A stretch of DNA of 38,234 nucleotides, taken from positions 1-38,234 of the forward strand of contig VHBK01000001.1 of the NCBI GenBank assembly GCA_016872015.1. Direction: 5' to 3'. Made by a program: the position numbers and the translations under genes. Shown piece by piece: positions 1 through 7,700 of the stretch. Each line of letters begins with the position of its first letter. Positions within the stretch are counted from its first letter, which is position 1. The notes under the pieces are model-generated. The model was not told the DNA's origin. It made no database searches and saw only the letters and a program-made list of their open reading frames with translations. The DNA comes from Nitrososphaerota archaeon (GTDB taxonomy: Archaea > Thermoproteota > Nitrososphaeria > Nitrososphaerales > Nitrosopumilaceae).

Positions 1-1224
1 GATGTTTAGCAGATTTTGTGGTTGTGATAGCATTGTCTTGACAATTATTGCTAGTGCTTTTTTCGTCTCGAGTCCTTCCTGACTTGCCTTTTCTTCTATT
101 TGTATGGCCTTTTTCAAATCCAGCGGCTTTCCACATGAATTGCATATCTCATCTTGGTGTGAATTTGGTGTCTTGCATATATGGCAGATTTTTGGTAATT
201 TCTCCTGTGCATTATCGGATTTCTTAATCCCATAATGTTGCAAGTAGGCATTATCCACATCTGCATTGACAAGATGGACGTAATTTTCAGGCATTTTAGA
301 GCTAGGCGTCCAACCATGACGCATTCGCATCTGTGATTCGTTTAGGAATCTAGCTGAATTTGTTGCCTCTGAGTGTCTGAAAAGCTTCCAGTTGAATTTT
401 TTATTCAGGTTTGTTCTCTGTAAAATTCTGTCTAGGATTTTTTTGGCAGCATAATATGTAACTGGCTGACCAATTTTGGCATTGTCAAAAAGTACCCATA
501 ATGGAGATTCAGGTTCTTGATTGTTTGGGTGTTCATTTAGCCAATGAGATAGTGTTGGAACAGATTTGACGATTCTAATTGGTCTTGCACCAGTTTTACC
601 GTCTACGTGAATTACTGCGCCAAATTCGTCAAATTTTACATGCTTTATTCTAAGGCTCAATAGTTCTCCAATTCTTGTACCTGCTTCATAATGGACGTAA
701 ATCATTGCCTTGTCTCTGGGATTGCCTATGCACGCCTTGAGTAATCTGGCCAGATCATCTTCTGTGATTAATTGCTCTCTGACAATTTTACTGCGGATTG
801 GATTAAGGCCGATGTGTTTTGTTTCATCAGGGTCTCCTACCCTACGGGATTGACGAGACCCCCGTCTTATCCATCTAAAGAAAATCTTGAGGATTTTTTT
901 ATGATCTCGCGTGCTGTGCGTTTCCTGCCCTTTTGGAGAATATTGGCTCATGATTAGGTAGACTAGCTCATCAATGTCGGCTTTGGTGACCGCCTGCCAG
1001 TCTTTACCAAGCATCCTGCTCAGACTCAAAACTGTTGCTAGGTGCTTGGTTCGGGTTGCTTTACCCAAAGAAGTCCGTACCATTTCTTTATGGTATTCAT
1101 GGACTAGTTTTCGGTTATTTTCAGATAATTCCTCATCGATCATCTTTTCGATGTTTTCAATCTGACTATCATAATCATGAACTATGATTTCTCCACGGCG
1201 TACGTGAGCCTGTTTTTGAGACAT
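1..1224 (-). CDS. Tyrosine site-specific recombinase (integrase) with C-terminal zinc ribbon, partial at left edge
   Basis: From the ATG at 1224 the minus strand is open for 408 codons to base 1, so the C terminus lies outside the window. Residues about 35-125 look like a SAM-like core-binding domain. The catalytic domain shows Arg184 (AGTRIGELL), Lys210 in a beta-hairpin (VDGKTG), Lys280-x-x-Arg283 (KLFRHSEAT), His303 (MRHGW) and nucleophile Tyr315 (ENYVHL). Box II is K-x-x-R rather than the bacterial H-x-x-R, a form known from archaeal virus-type integrases. After the catalytic domain come Cys347-x2-Cys350 and Cys361-x2-Cys364, a probable zinc ribbon. The gene starts 42 bp past the 3' end of the tRNA-Thr gene, on the same strand, the usual place for an integrase that uses the tRNA as attachment site. 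A chromosomal Xer role is less likely, since this protein is longer and carries the extra zinc ribbon. Sure of family; element membership is inferred. Confidence 0.9.
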   Translation of the reverse strand, partial: MSQKQAHVRRGEIIVHDYDSQIENIEKMIDEELSENNRKLVHEYHKEMVRTSLGKATRTKHLATVLSLSRMLGKDWQAVTKADIDELVYLIMSQYSPKGQETHSTRDHKKILKIFFRWIRRGSRQSRRVGDPDETKHIGLNPIRSKIVREQLITEDDLARLLKACIGNPRDKAMIYVHYEAGTRIGELLSLRIKHVKFDEFGAVIHVDGKTGARPIRIVKSVPTLSHWLNEHPNNQEPESPLWVLFDNAKIGQPVTYYAAKKILDRILQRTNLNKKFNWKLFRHSEATNSARFLNESQMRMRHGWTPSSKMPENYVHLVNADVDNAYLQHYGIKKSDNAQEKLPKICHICKTPNSHQDEICNSCGKPLDLKKAIQIEEKASQEGLETKKALAIIVKTMLSQPQNLLNI

Positions 1225-1310
1225 GGACAGTAATAAGGGCTGAAGGGTATTAAACAGAAAGTGTTAAGCCAATAAAGGGATTTGGACCCTTGACCCACGG
1301 TTTACAAAAC
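1..1310 (-). mobile_element. Putative edge of an element integrated at tRNA-Thr
   Basis: An integrase gene begins right after the 3' end of tRNA-Thr and runs away from it. If this is an integrated element, its attachment core should be the 3' half of the tRNA (about 1267-1310) and the element should extend left, beyond the window. Only one end is visible and no direct repeat of the tRNA 3' half was found inside the window, so the boundary is inferred. The integrase could instead be a stranded remnant. Confidence 0.45.
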
Positions 1311-1340
1311 CGTTGCTCTGCCAGGCTGAGCTATATTGGC
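1267..1340 (-). tRNA. tRNA-Thr (anticodon TGT)
   Basis: Read on the minus strand, the cloverleaf closes perfectly: acceptor GCCAATA/TATTGGC, D-stem GCTC/GAGC with GG in the loop, anticodon stem ACGGT/ACCGT around the loop TTTGTAA, and T-stem AAGGG/CCCTT around TCCAAAT. The anticodon TGT reads ACA and related Thr codons. The discriminator base is U, as is common for archaeal tRNA-Thr. No CCA is encoded and there is no intron; mature length is 73 nt plus discriminator. A TATA-like box lies about 26 nt upstream. Its 3' end faces the integrase gene and is the likely integration site. Confidence 0.95.
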
Positions 1341-1366
1341 AACGATTTTCTAACAAAATCTAGCGT

Positions 1367-1374
1367 TTTAAAAT
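1367..1374 (-). promoter_or_regulatory. TATA-like box of tRNA-Thr
   Basis: TTTTAAAA is centred about 30 nt upstream of the tRNA 5' end on the minus strand, the expected spacing for an archaeal TATA box with a short leader. Confidence 0.5.
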
Positions 1375-1424
1375 GTTAGTGAAACCCGTCACTCTTTAAT
1401 AGAGTCACATTACAAACTCAACAA

Positions 1425-1643
1425 ATGAAGTGGATTCCACCAAAGAAGCTCAAGGTTCTAACAATTTTGTTTTTGGGAACCGGAATGTGGGGAATAATTG
1501 CGGGAATGCTTCTCATAAAACCAATGCCGCTGATTCTTGTATTGTTTGGAGTCATCAATCTCTGTATTGGTGGATTTATTGGGTATAGATATTTCATGCA
1601 GGGCCCAAAACCGGAAAGGTCATCGGATAAGCGTAAGAAATAG
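1425..1643 (+). CDS. Small two-helix membrane protein, unknown function
   Basis: A 72-residue protein. I do not recognise a family. After a basic start (MKWIPPKKLK) there are two hydrophobic stretches, about residues 12-31 and 34-55, then a charged basic tail ending in KRKK. This fits a helical hairpin in the membrane with both ends in the cytoplasm. The ATG is preceded by a TTTAATAG box near 1393-1400, at the right distance for a leaderless transcript. Its 3' end overlaps the convergent gene at 1620-2183 by 24 bp. It is short, but codon use and promoter support a real gene. Confidence 0.65.
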   Translation: MKWIPPKKLKVLTILFLGTGMWGIIAGMLLIKPMPLILVLFGVINLCIGGFIGYRYFMQGPKPERSSDKRKK

Positions 1644-2183
1644 CGCCATTACAACTAGGATATTTGTAGTAAAGTGCATTGCATAGGAATGATTGAGGCC
1701 TTTTTTGTCATAGACATACTTGAACAAAAATCCAATAGGGATTAGCAGTATTGCCATGTGCAGCTTGACCCCCATTGCAACATGCGCCACTGCCCAAACT
1801 AGAACCATCTTTTTTGATTTTCTAAAGTACAATTCCTCCACGTGATTTATGTGGATGAACATGTAGAGGAGCAGTGGGATAAATGGCAGTATTCCCCAGA
1901 ATCCTTGGTCTGCAAACGGTCCAAACGCAATATTGTAGCCCAGCCAGCTCCAGTTCAGAATGGGAATCTTTTCTACAATCGGGTATAGCGTCAGAAGATA
2001 CCCAATCAGTATGCCAAATGCTATTGGCGCATAAATGATGGAGCGAATTCCGTCCTTTAGGTCTAGTATGCGCTTTTTTGTCTCCTTAATTAGGATCAGT
2101 GACGTTGCAACCGTAAAGACATAGTACCCAATTACAAATCCCTCTGATTGTAAGGCAGAGTCTAAAAAGCCAAAAACGTCCAC
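1620..2183 (-). CDS. Multi-pass membrane protein, unknown function
   Basis: A 187-residue protein with a GTG start. Hydrophobic segments lie roughly at residues 16-33, 51-68, 82-105, 125-144 and 164-185, separated by short loops, so about five membrane helices are likely. Short loops carry basic runs (KETKKR, RKSKK). No catalytic or binding motif that I can name is present; it may be a lineage-specific conserved membrane protein. It is convergent with the 72-residue gene (3' ends overlap) and faces pdaD across a 155-bp divergent spacer that contains an inverted repeat. Confidence 0.7.
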   Translation of the reverse strand: MDVFGFLDSALQSEGFVIGYYVFTVATSLILIKETKKRILDLKDGIRSIIYAPIAFGILIGYLLTLYPIVEKIPILNWSWLGYNIAFGPFADQGFWGILPFIPLLLYMFIHINHVEELYFRKSKKMVLVWAVAHVAMGVKLHMAILLIPIGFLFKYVYDKKGLNHSYAMHFTTNILVVMALFLTLIR

Positions 2184-2213
2184 AACTCGATATGGGCTCG
2201 ACTAAATAATAAC

Positions 2214-2247
2214 ATGTGCGTATCTGGATTTGGCAAAAAGCGCACAT
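2214..2247. repeat. Inverted repeat in the divergent spacer upstream of pdaD
   Basis: ATGTGCG (2214-2220) and CGCACAT (2241-2247) are perfect reverse complements separated by 20 nt. The repeat lies between the starts of the membrane-protein gene and pdaD. It could be an operator for a dimeric regulator or a hairpin; chance is also possible for 7-bp arms. Confidence 0.35.
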
Positions 2248-2305
2248 TTTGTATAAACTCTTTTTTCAGACAAAAACCAGCAAAATCCTGAACAGATGAA
2301 ATAAG

Positions 2306-2313
2306 TATAATAA
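2306..2313 (+). promoter_or_regulatory. TATA-like box of pdaD
   Basis: TATAATAA is centred 29 nt before the pdaD ATG, which predicts a transcript starting within a few bases of the start codon and supports the ATG at 2339. Confidence 0.5.
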
Positions 2314-2338
2314 TTCCATATATTGTTACAAAAACAAA

Positions 2339-2890
2339 ATGCTTGATCTTGTTGCAAAAAAATTATTCCTCACAAAAGGCAAAGGCGTTCATGAAGACCG
2401 ACTCACAAGCTTCGAATTTGCCTTGCGAGATGCAGGAATTGCAGGCACAAACATTGTTCTAATTTCCAGCATTTTCCCACCACACGCAAAGATGGTCTCT
2501 CGCGCAGAAGGCCTAAAACTAATCAATCCTGGACAGGTTCTCTTTTGCATTTACTCTAGAAACCAAACAAACGAGGCACACAGACTAATTTCGGCATCTG
2601 TCGGTGTGGCTCAGCCAAAGGATCCAGACAGATACGGATATCTCTCTGAATATGAAGCATTTGGACAAAACGAAAAGCAGGCAGGTGACTATGCAGAAGA
2701 CATTGCAGCTCAAATGCTTGCATCATCACTTGGAATAAAGTTTGATCTGGACAAGTCATGGGATGAGAAAAGAAAACAGTGGAAGATCTCTGGAGAAATT
2801 TACAAATCAATGAACGTAACGCAGACTGCGATTGGTGACAGCAAAGGACGCTGGACCACAGTATTTTCTGCAGCTGTTCTGATTATTTAG
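2339..2890 (+). CDS. pdaD: Pyruvoyl-dependent arginine decarboxylase
   Basis: Makes agmatine from arginine, the entry to archaeal polyamines and to agmatidine in tRNA-Ile. The 183-residue proenzyme fits the family size. The self-cleavage site is visible as Ser43-Ser44 in LISSIFPP: cleavage between the two serines leaves a beta chain (1-43) and an alpha chain whose first residue becomes the pyruvoyl group. Further family-like segments are SVGVAQP, the acidic EYEAFGQNE stretch and YAEDIAAQM. The ATG lies just downstream of a TATA-like box, consistent with a leaderless mRNA. The last 8 bases overlap the convergent gene at 2883. Confident by motif and overall similarity. Confidence 0.92.
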   Translation: MLDLVAKKLFLTKGKGVHEDRLTSFEFALRDAGIAGTNIVLISSIFPPHAKMVSRAEGLKLINPGQVLFCIYSRNQTNEAHRLISASVGVAQPKDPDRYGYLSEYEAFGQNEKQAGDYAEDIAAQMLASSLGIKFDLDKSWDEKRKQWKISGEIYKSMNVTQTAIGDSKGRWTTVFSAAVLII

Positions 2891-4076
2891 CTCGAATTCC
2901 TTTTAGGTAATACACAACTGCGCCTGCAGCTGCCGCGCCAATTCCTACTAGAATTGCAATTTCCTGTAGTCCGACATTTACTGGAATCGATGGCTCTTCA
3001 CCAAATGTTATTTTCAGATCATTTCCATCTGCAGAAAACTCTTTTCCAAAAAGATACATTGCTTCTATTTTCTTGCCTGAATTGGAATTGAAAAACCACC
3101 CGCTTGTCTCTAAATCAGCAGGGATGGTTTGGTTGTTTTTGATGGTGGTGCCAATTACGCTACTTACAGAGGCCTCTGCGGATTCGTCTTGTGGTAGTAT
3201 TACAACCTGCACTATGGAATTTAGCGGAAAGAACCCTACTTTGTAATAGTCCGATTTTTTGACCTCATTTGTCTTGAGGTACTTTAACGGTTCTACGGTC
3301 GTGATCTGTCTTGCCATTCCGGGATAATTCTCTGAGACTTTGAGCTGCATAACAGAGATTGGACCCTGCGGCAGAATGGTAAATGTCATTCTTGAGGCAT
3401 CATCTTTGGATAGTGTTTGTGCAATGTCGTAAAATCCACCAAGATTTCTTATCTGAGTTGGAATAAGTGCACTGGAAACACGGTTGAACATAAAGTCGGT
3501 ATTTTGGAAATCTGCCGTATATACTGCGGATACTGTTCCACGACCAGAGACTTGACCCTGGGTTCCTAATTCTTGGTTTGCCTTGTCGTCATAGTGGATA
3601 AACACAGAGTGGAATTTTGTATCAAAGCCAAAGAAATCGTTAATGTCTCCTATTATGGCATCGCCTGCCGTTTTTGCCTTTTGTTGTGCTGTCTGGATTC
3701 CGCCCTCTCCTTCTATCCTTTTAATATTTACTAGGATGCAAATGTCTTCTTGGACTCCTAGAACGCACTGGTTTTCATTTGTAATCACTATGGCAACAAT
3801 GTCTGTGTTGTTTCGTATTTTTTGGTCTAGTTCTGCAGGGATCTGAAACTCGTGAAGCGATGTTGTCTGTAGTGACACTGACGCAGTAACATTGTTTGAA
3901 ATTCTCTGATCTACTAGGATGGTTGCTGTCTCGTGAAACGTGGCAAGTCTTGGCTCTTCTGCAAATGCACTAACAGTGAATCCTAGAGCAAAAACTAGGC
4001 CAAGTATTGCAAAAACGCGGTACACAAAGTTGGCAGAATCAATTTTTACTATTAACTTTGCGCAAGAATCGATCAT
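2883..4076 (-). CDS. Secreted, C-terminally membrane-anchored protein, unknown function
   Basis: About 397 residues. A signal peptide is clear (VYRVFAILGLVFALGFTVSAFA then EE, likely cleavage after AFA). A long extracytoplasmic domain without recognisable catalytic motif follows, and a C-terminal helix (IAILVGIGAAAAGAVVYYL) ends in basic KGIRAK, so the bulk faces outside with a cytoplasmic tail. The start is uncertain: ATG at 4076 is used here, TTG at 4082 is also open, and GTG at 4025 would give a textbook signal peptide and sits about 28 nt from an AT-rich TTAATA box near 4050-4055. It looks like a lineage-specific envelope protein; I do not recognise a named family. The 3' end overlaps pdaD by 8 bp. 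Confidence 0.75.
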   Translation of the reverse strand: MIDSCAKLIVKIDSANFVYRVFAILGLVFALGFTVSAFAEEPRLATFHETATILVDQRISNNVTASVSLQTTSLHEFQIPAELDQKIRNNTDIVAIVITNENQCVLGVQEDICILVNIKRIEGEGGIQTAQQKAKTAGDAIIGDINDFFGFDTKFHSVFIHYDDKANQELGTQGQVSGRGTVSAVYTADFQNTDFMFNRVSSALIPTQIRNLGGFYDIAQTLSKDDASRMTFTILPQGPISVMQLKVSENYPGMARQITTVEPLKYLKTNEVKKSDYYKVGFFPLNSIVQVVILPQDESAEASVSSVIGTTIKNNQTIPADLETSGWFFNSNSGKKIEAMYLFGKEFSADGNDLKITFGEEPSIPVNVGLQEIAILVGIGAAAAGAVVYYLKGIRAK

Positions 4077-4147
4077 TTCCAAATCAAAGGTTTAAATCCA
4101 AATGACTCAAAATCACACTTGACATCGATTCAAACCGTTCGGGGAAC

Positions 4148-4190
4148 AAAAAATTCCGTGGACTGGCAGCCAGTGCGTAAAGGCTGTCAG
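4148..4190 (-). terminator. Hairpin plus T-tract downstream of pepF
   Basis: On the minus strand, just after the pepF stop, the segments at 4182-4190 and 4163-4171 pair over 9 positions (one G-U) around a 10-nt loop, and a run of six T (4148-4153) follows. Each arm is also close to palindromic. U-runs are the usual archaeal termination signal, so this is a plausible terminator; a small structured RNA is the alternative. Confidence 0.4.
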
Positions 4191-4202
4191 CCCCATTTTC
4201 AC

Positions 4203-5981
4203 TTATAATGACGTTAGTTCTTTTACCTGAGATCTGATATAATCAAAGCCATCTTGCCAGAACTTGGCAGAGGAAATGCTGATTCCATATTCATTTAGAA
4301 GGGTTTCAGGCTTTTTGGAGCCGCCAGCAGCTAGGATCTCAAGATATGTTTTTTCAAATGACTTGCCCTCCCTTTGATACATTTGGAATAGTGATAGTGA
4401 TAACAAATTACCAAATGAATATGCATAGCAGTAAAACGGCGTGTGGAAAAAGTGCGGAATACATGACCACTCTAGTGCAAAGTCATCTGATAGTTCTATA
4501 GAATTTGCAAACTGGGTCTTTAGATTCCCAAGATATGTCTTGGATAATTCTTCTATGGTGGCACCTTCTGCAATTTGCTTGTGGGCATCGATTTCAAACA
4601 TTGTAAAGAATGCCTGGCGCATCACTGTAGCATAAATGTCGTCTATTTTTTCTGATAGAATTGCTGCCTTTTCGGTGTCCGTCATCTGGTCTGAAATGTT
4701 GTCGTATAGAAGTAATTCTGAAAATGTGGATGCGGTTTCTGCCAATGGGAGTGGTGCCTCTGATACTAGAATGGATTGCTTTGATGCTGCCTGACTATGT
4801 ACTGCATGGCCAAGTTCATGTGCTAGCGTGAACACGTCCTTTGATTTTCCTGCATAGTTTACCAAAACATATGGTGTTAGCTTTGGCGATATGGTACTGC
4901 AAAATGCGCCATCGCGTTTTCCTGGCCTAATCTGAGAGTCAATATGGTCTTGCACAAAAACTCTGTTTGCATAGTCTGATAGTGTGGGGCTGAACTTGTT
5001 CAGAGACTCTAGGACAAGTTTTGTTGCCTTGTCGTAGGTATAGTCTTTTTCCTTGAATTTTTTTGCACTAGGTGCATACAGGTCGTATCGCCTGAGCTTT
5101 TTGAGGCCCAAGGACTTTGCCTTGAATGCAAAAAATGCGTAAAATACACTGGAATTTTTCTTGCAGACATCAAGCAACACTTGGATGGTTTTGTCATCCA
5201 CATCATTTCCAATGTTTCTAATGGATATTGGAGAAGAGTATTTTCTAATTTGAATCCCTTCATCTTTCCAGTTTAGGACCAAGTTTTGGTAGATTTCGCC
5301 TAAGACCCCCTTGTTTGAATTGAATTTGCCTAGGAGTGTCTGGTATGCAGTTTTTCTCAAGTTTGGATTGGTGCTACGTACTAGAACACTTAGCTGCTCT
5401 CGTGTGAGTTTTTTCTTTTTGCCGTTAATTGTTATGATATATTCAAACGCGTTTGTTATCTTGTCGTATAATTTTACAAGTGCTGTTGAGCCAGTAACAT
5501 CTAACGTGTTGATTATTTTTTCTTCCGGCTCTGAGAGGGAATATTTTGCCAATAGTCGTTTATGTCTTAGAAATTGTGATAAATTTCCTGCATCCTTGAT
5601 GAGCCTGTTTGCATTTTTCTCATCGATTTTGCGCTTCCACCAAAGATCAAAAAACAGCGTCTTGTTTTCAATTTCTGATCCAAGCTTCGATATTTTTGTT
5701 AGTAATGTGGTTGCCTCATCTGACTGGGTGTCTGATGAATATAGTAATGACGCATAGCCTCCTAGCCTGCTTGCATCCTCTGTAAGATCTTCTATGTTGC
5801 GTATGATTCCAAAGAATTCCTTTGATGAAATGGATGGTCTGAGTTTTGTCTTTGTTTTTTCAAAGACTTTGACTTTGGATTCTAGCCTTGTTACTTGTTT
5901 TGTAAATTCTGGGCTTTTGTGGTTTGGCGCTAATTCAGATAATTTCCACGTGCCCTGTTTGTACATCAGTCTGGTCTGCAT
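4203..5981 (-). CDS. pepF: Oligoendopeptidase F (M3 family zinc metallopeptidase)
   Basis: A cytosolic endopeptidase that cuts short peptides. At 592 residues it matches the M3B family. The zinc site is HELGH at residues 388-392 (two His ligands and the catalytic Glu389), followed about 25 residues later by the glutamate ligand region LAETASTFSELLL. The segment DGAFCSTISP before the zinc motif and HFFHTPFYCYAYSFG near the C terminus also match PepF. The ATG at 5981 follows a short spacer from the tRNA-Val promoter on the other strand. It is a single gene, with a hairpin plus T-tract downstream. Function in turnover of proteasome or signal-peptide products is general to the family, not shown here. 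Confidence 0.95.
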   Translation of the reverse strand: MQTRLMYKQGTWKLSELAPNHKSPEFTKQVTRLESKVKVFEKTKTKLRPSISSKEFFGIIRNIEDLTEDASRLGGYASLLYSSDTQSDEATTLLTKISKLGSEIENKTLFFDLWWKRKIDEKNANRLIKDAGNLSQFLRHKRLLAKYSLSEPEEKIINTLDVTGSTALVKLYDKITNAFEYIITINGKKKKLTREQLSVLVRSTNPNLRKTAYQTLLGKFNSNKGVLGEIYQNLVLNWKDEGIQIRKYSSPISIRNIGNDVDDKTIQVLLDVCKKNSSVFYAFFAFKAKSLGLKKLRRYDLYAPSAKKFKEKDYTYDKATKLVLESLNKFSPTLSDYANRVFVQDHIDSQIRPGKRDGAFCSTISPKLTPYVLVNYAGKSKDVFTLAHELGHAVHSQAASKQSILVSEAPLPLAETASTFSELLLYDNISDQMTDTEKAAILSEKIDDIYATVMRQAFFTMFEIDAHKQIAEGATIEELSKTYLGNLKTQFANSIELSDDFALEWSCIPHFFHTPFYCYAYSFGNLLSLSLFQMYQREGKSFEKTYLEILAAGGSKKPETLLNEYGISISSAKFWQDGFDYIRSQVKELTSL

Positions 5982-6010
5982 TTTTTCCTCTATATGACTA
6001 TTCTAACGAC

Positions 6011-6016
6011 TAAATA
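6011..6016 (+). promoter_or_regulatory. TATA-like box of tRNA-Val
   Basis: TAAATA is centred about 26 nt upstream of the first base of the tRNA-Val gene. Confidence 0.45.
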
Positions 6017-6038
6017 GCGCAGAAATTTGTCCCTAGTT

Positions 6039-6134
6039 GGACCGGTTGTCTAGTTGGTTAGGATGACGCACTCACACTGCGTAAGGATTAGTATAATCCC
6101 GCAAGGGTCGTGGGTTCGAATCCCACCCGGTCCA
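6039..6134 (+). tRNA. tRNA-Val (anticodon CAC) with an intron in the variable loop
   Basis: The unspliced gene is 96 nt. Acceptor GGACCGG/CCGGTCC, D-stem GTCT/GGAT (with G-U pairs), anticodon stem ACGCA/TGCGT, loop CTCACAC with anticodon CAC at 6073-6075, T-stem GTGGG/CCCAC around TTCGAAT, discriminator A, no encoded CCA. Between the anticodon and T stems there are 27 nt where 5 are expected. Removing 6084-6105 leaves the 5-nt variable loop AGGTC and a normal 74-nt tRNA. It sits alone between pepF and a receiver-domain gene. Confidence 0.96.
6084..6105 (+). other. 22-nt tRNA intron with bulge-helix-bulge splice motif
   Basis: TGCG (6078-6081) pairs with CGCA (6100-6103) as the central 4-bp helix. 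The 3-nt bulges are TAA (6082-6084) and AGG (6104-6106). An inner helix GGATT/AATCC closes a 5-nt loop. Cutting each bulge after its second base, as the archaeal splicing endonuclease does, releases exactly 22 nt and leaves variable loop AGGTC. The insertion point lies between tRNA positions 44 and 45, not the canonical 37/38 site. The outer helix is short (about 2 bp), so this is a relaxed motif. Confidence 0.88.
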
Positions 6135-6235
6135 CTCTTATTGTACTCATATGTGATGGTAAGGTCGCACCTTCGCTAATTTGTTTGTATTATGTGCACA
6201 AACAGGCAGTTTAATCTAGCAATACCACACAATCT

Positions 6236-6607
6236 GTGTTGATTCGAGCCATAATAGTCGATGATGAAACCGACAGTGCCGAGGTTTTTGCCGAATTCCT
6301 CAAGCTCAAGGACATCGATGTTGCGGGCCTTGGCAAAAACGGCAAAGAAGGCGTGGAATTGTACAAAAAACACAAGCCAGACGTGGTATTCTTGGACCTC
6401 GTAATGCCGCAATATGATGGATTTTATGCGCTAGAAGAAATCAAAAGGATAAACCCAGACGCTCGAATAATGATAATTACTGCATTTCTTACAGACATGA
6501 TGAAACGAAAGCTTGACAGCTTTAGAGTCAAGGATGTTTTTCAAAAACCATACTCTGTCAAAGAAATAGCAAATTCACTGCAGGAAAAAATCAAGGCCAA
6601 TACATAA
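6236..6607 (+). CDS. Stand-alone response regulator receiver domain (CheY-like)
   Basis: 123 residues, a receiver domain only. Acidic pocket Asp9-Asp10, phospho-acceptor Asp54 in VVFLDLVMP, Thr82 in MIITAF, and Lys104 in FQKPYS are all present, so it should accept phosphate from a histidine kinase. It has no output domain; it could act on a partner protein, possibly a chemotaxis or transcription component. The start is GTG (6236), with TTG three bases on also possible; TTTAAT at 6210-6215 places transcription start almost on it. The dehydrogenase gene follows 25 bp later on the same strand, so a shared transcript is likely. Confidence 0.9.
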   Translation: MLIRAIIVDDETDSAEVFAEFLKLKDIDVAGLGKNGKEGVELYKKHKPDVVFLDLVMPQYDGFYALEEIKRINPDARIMIITAFLTDMMKRKLDSFRVKDVFQKPYSVKEIANSLQEKIKANT

Positions 6608-6632
6608 AAACAGATTAGGCTGACACCATTCA

Positions 6633-7700
6633 TTGAGGGCGCTAGTCTATGACAATTATTGTGTAAATGACGACTTTGCATCTGTTTTGCAAATAAAAGA
6701 CATTCCAGAACCCACTCCAAAACCAAATGAAGTTGTGTTCAGAGTCCGTGCAGCTGCTCTGAACTATGATGATATTTGGGGAATGCGGGGAGCGCCACTT
6801 AAGGTGCCACTACCACACATCTCTGGCTCTGATGTGGCAGGAGATGTAACTGCAATAGGCGATGATGTGACTGGAATCAAAATTGGAGACAGAATAGTAT
6901 CGCATGGAAACATGTCATGTCGACTATGCAAAAACTGCACCTCTGGGAGAGAGTTTGACTGCAAAAAACGCAGAGTATGGGGATTTGAGACAGGCCCACT
7001 TTGGGGTGGATATTGTGAGGTTACACATTTGCCCGAAGTAAATGCCGTAAAGATCCCAGATGGTGTATCATATGAGGAGGCAGCTGCCTGCTCTATGACA
7101 CTTATGACTGCATGGCACATGCTTGTGGGCCGTGCCAAAATCAAGCCAGGGCAACTAGTCTTGATAATGGGTGGGGGCTCTGGAATGGGAATCTTTGGAA
7201 TTCAAATCGCAAAACTGTATGGCTGTACTGTGATTACGACTGCTTCTGGCGACAAGCTGGAAAAATGCTTAGACTTGGGCGCAGACTATGCAGTGGACCA
7301 CAGAAAAGAAGACTGGCACAAGCAGGTATTTACAATATCCAAGGAATTTGCAAAAACAAAGGACGGAATTCCGGGAGTAGATGTAATCTTTGAGCACATT
7401 GGCGGCTCGCACTGGAACAAGGAGCTAACACTGCTAAAATATGGCGCAACACTGGTCACAACAGGTGCCACCACAGGATATGATGTGGTATCTGATCTGA
7501 GGCACGTTTTTTTCAAAGGCACAAACATTTTGGGCTCAACTTTGGCTACTAAGTCCGAGCTGGAAGATGCTCTGCACTGGGTCTCCAAGGGAAAAATAAA
7601 GCCAGTAATTGATTCTATATACACAATAGATGATGCGGCAGAGGCACACACAAAAATGCTAAAGGGAAATCTCTTTGGCAAAATAATAATGAAGCCATGA
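6633..7700 (+). CDS. Medium-chain dehydrogenase/reductase (zinc-binding, crotonyl/acryloyl-CoA reductase-like)
   Basis: 355 residues with a TTG start. The N-terminal GroES-like domain holds the structural zinc ligands Cys96, Cys99, Cys102 and Cys110. The catalytic zinc site of true alcohol dehydrogenases is missing: the usual Cys is replaced in NYDDIWG (44-50) and the GHE motif by SGSD (64-67). The Rossmann fold has MGGGSGMG around 179-186. This pattern resembles enoyl-reducing members such as crotonyl-CoA or acryloyl-CoA reductases rather than zinc-catalytic ADHs. Nitrososphaeria fix carbon by the 3-hydroxypropionate/4-hydroxybutyrate cycle, which needs such a step, but assigning this gene to it is speculation. 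Its stop overlaps the start of the aldo-keto reductase by 4 bp, so they are co-translated. Confidence 0.85.
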   Translation: MRALVYDNYCVNDDFASVLQIKDIPEPTPKPNEVVFRVRAAALNYDDIWGMRGAPLKVPLPHISGSDVAGDVTAIGDDVTGIKIGDRIVSHGNMSCRLCKNCTSGREFDCKKRRVWGFETGPLWGGYCEVTHLPEVNAVKIPDGVSYEEAAACSMTLMTAWHMLVGRAKIKPGQLVLIMGGGSGMGIFGIQIAKLYGCTVITTASGDKLEKCLDLGADYAVDHRKEDWHKQVFTISKEFAKTKDGIPGVDVIFEHIGGSHWNKELTLLKYGATLVTTGATTGYDVVSDLRHVFFKGTNILGSTLATKSELEDALHWVSKGKIKPVIDSIYTIDDAAEAHTKMLKGNLFGKIIMKP

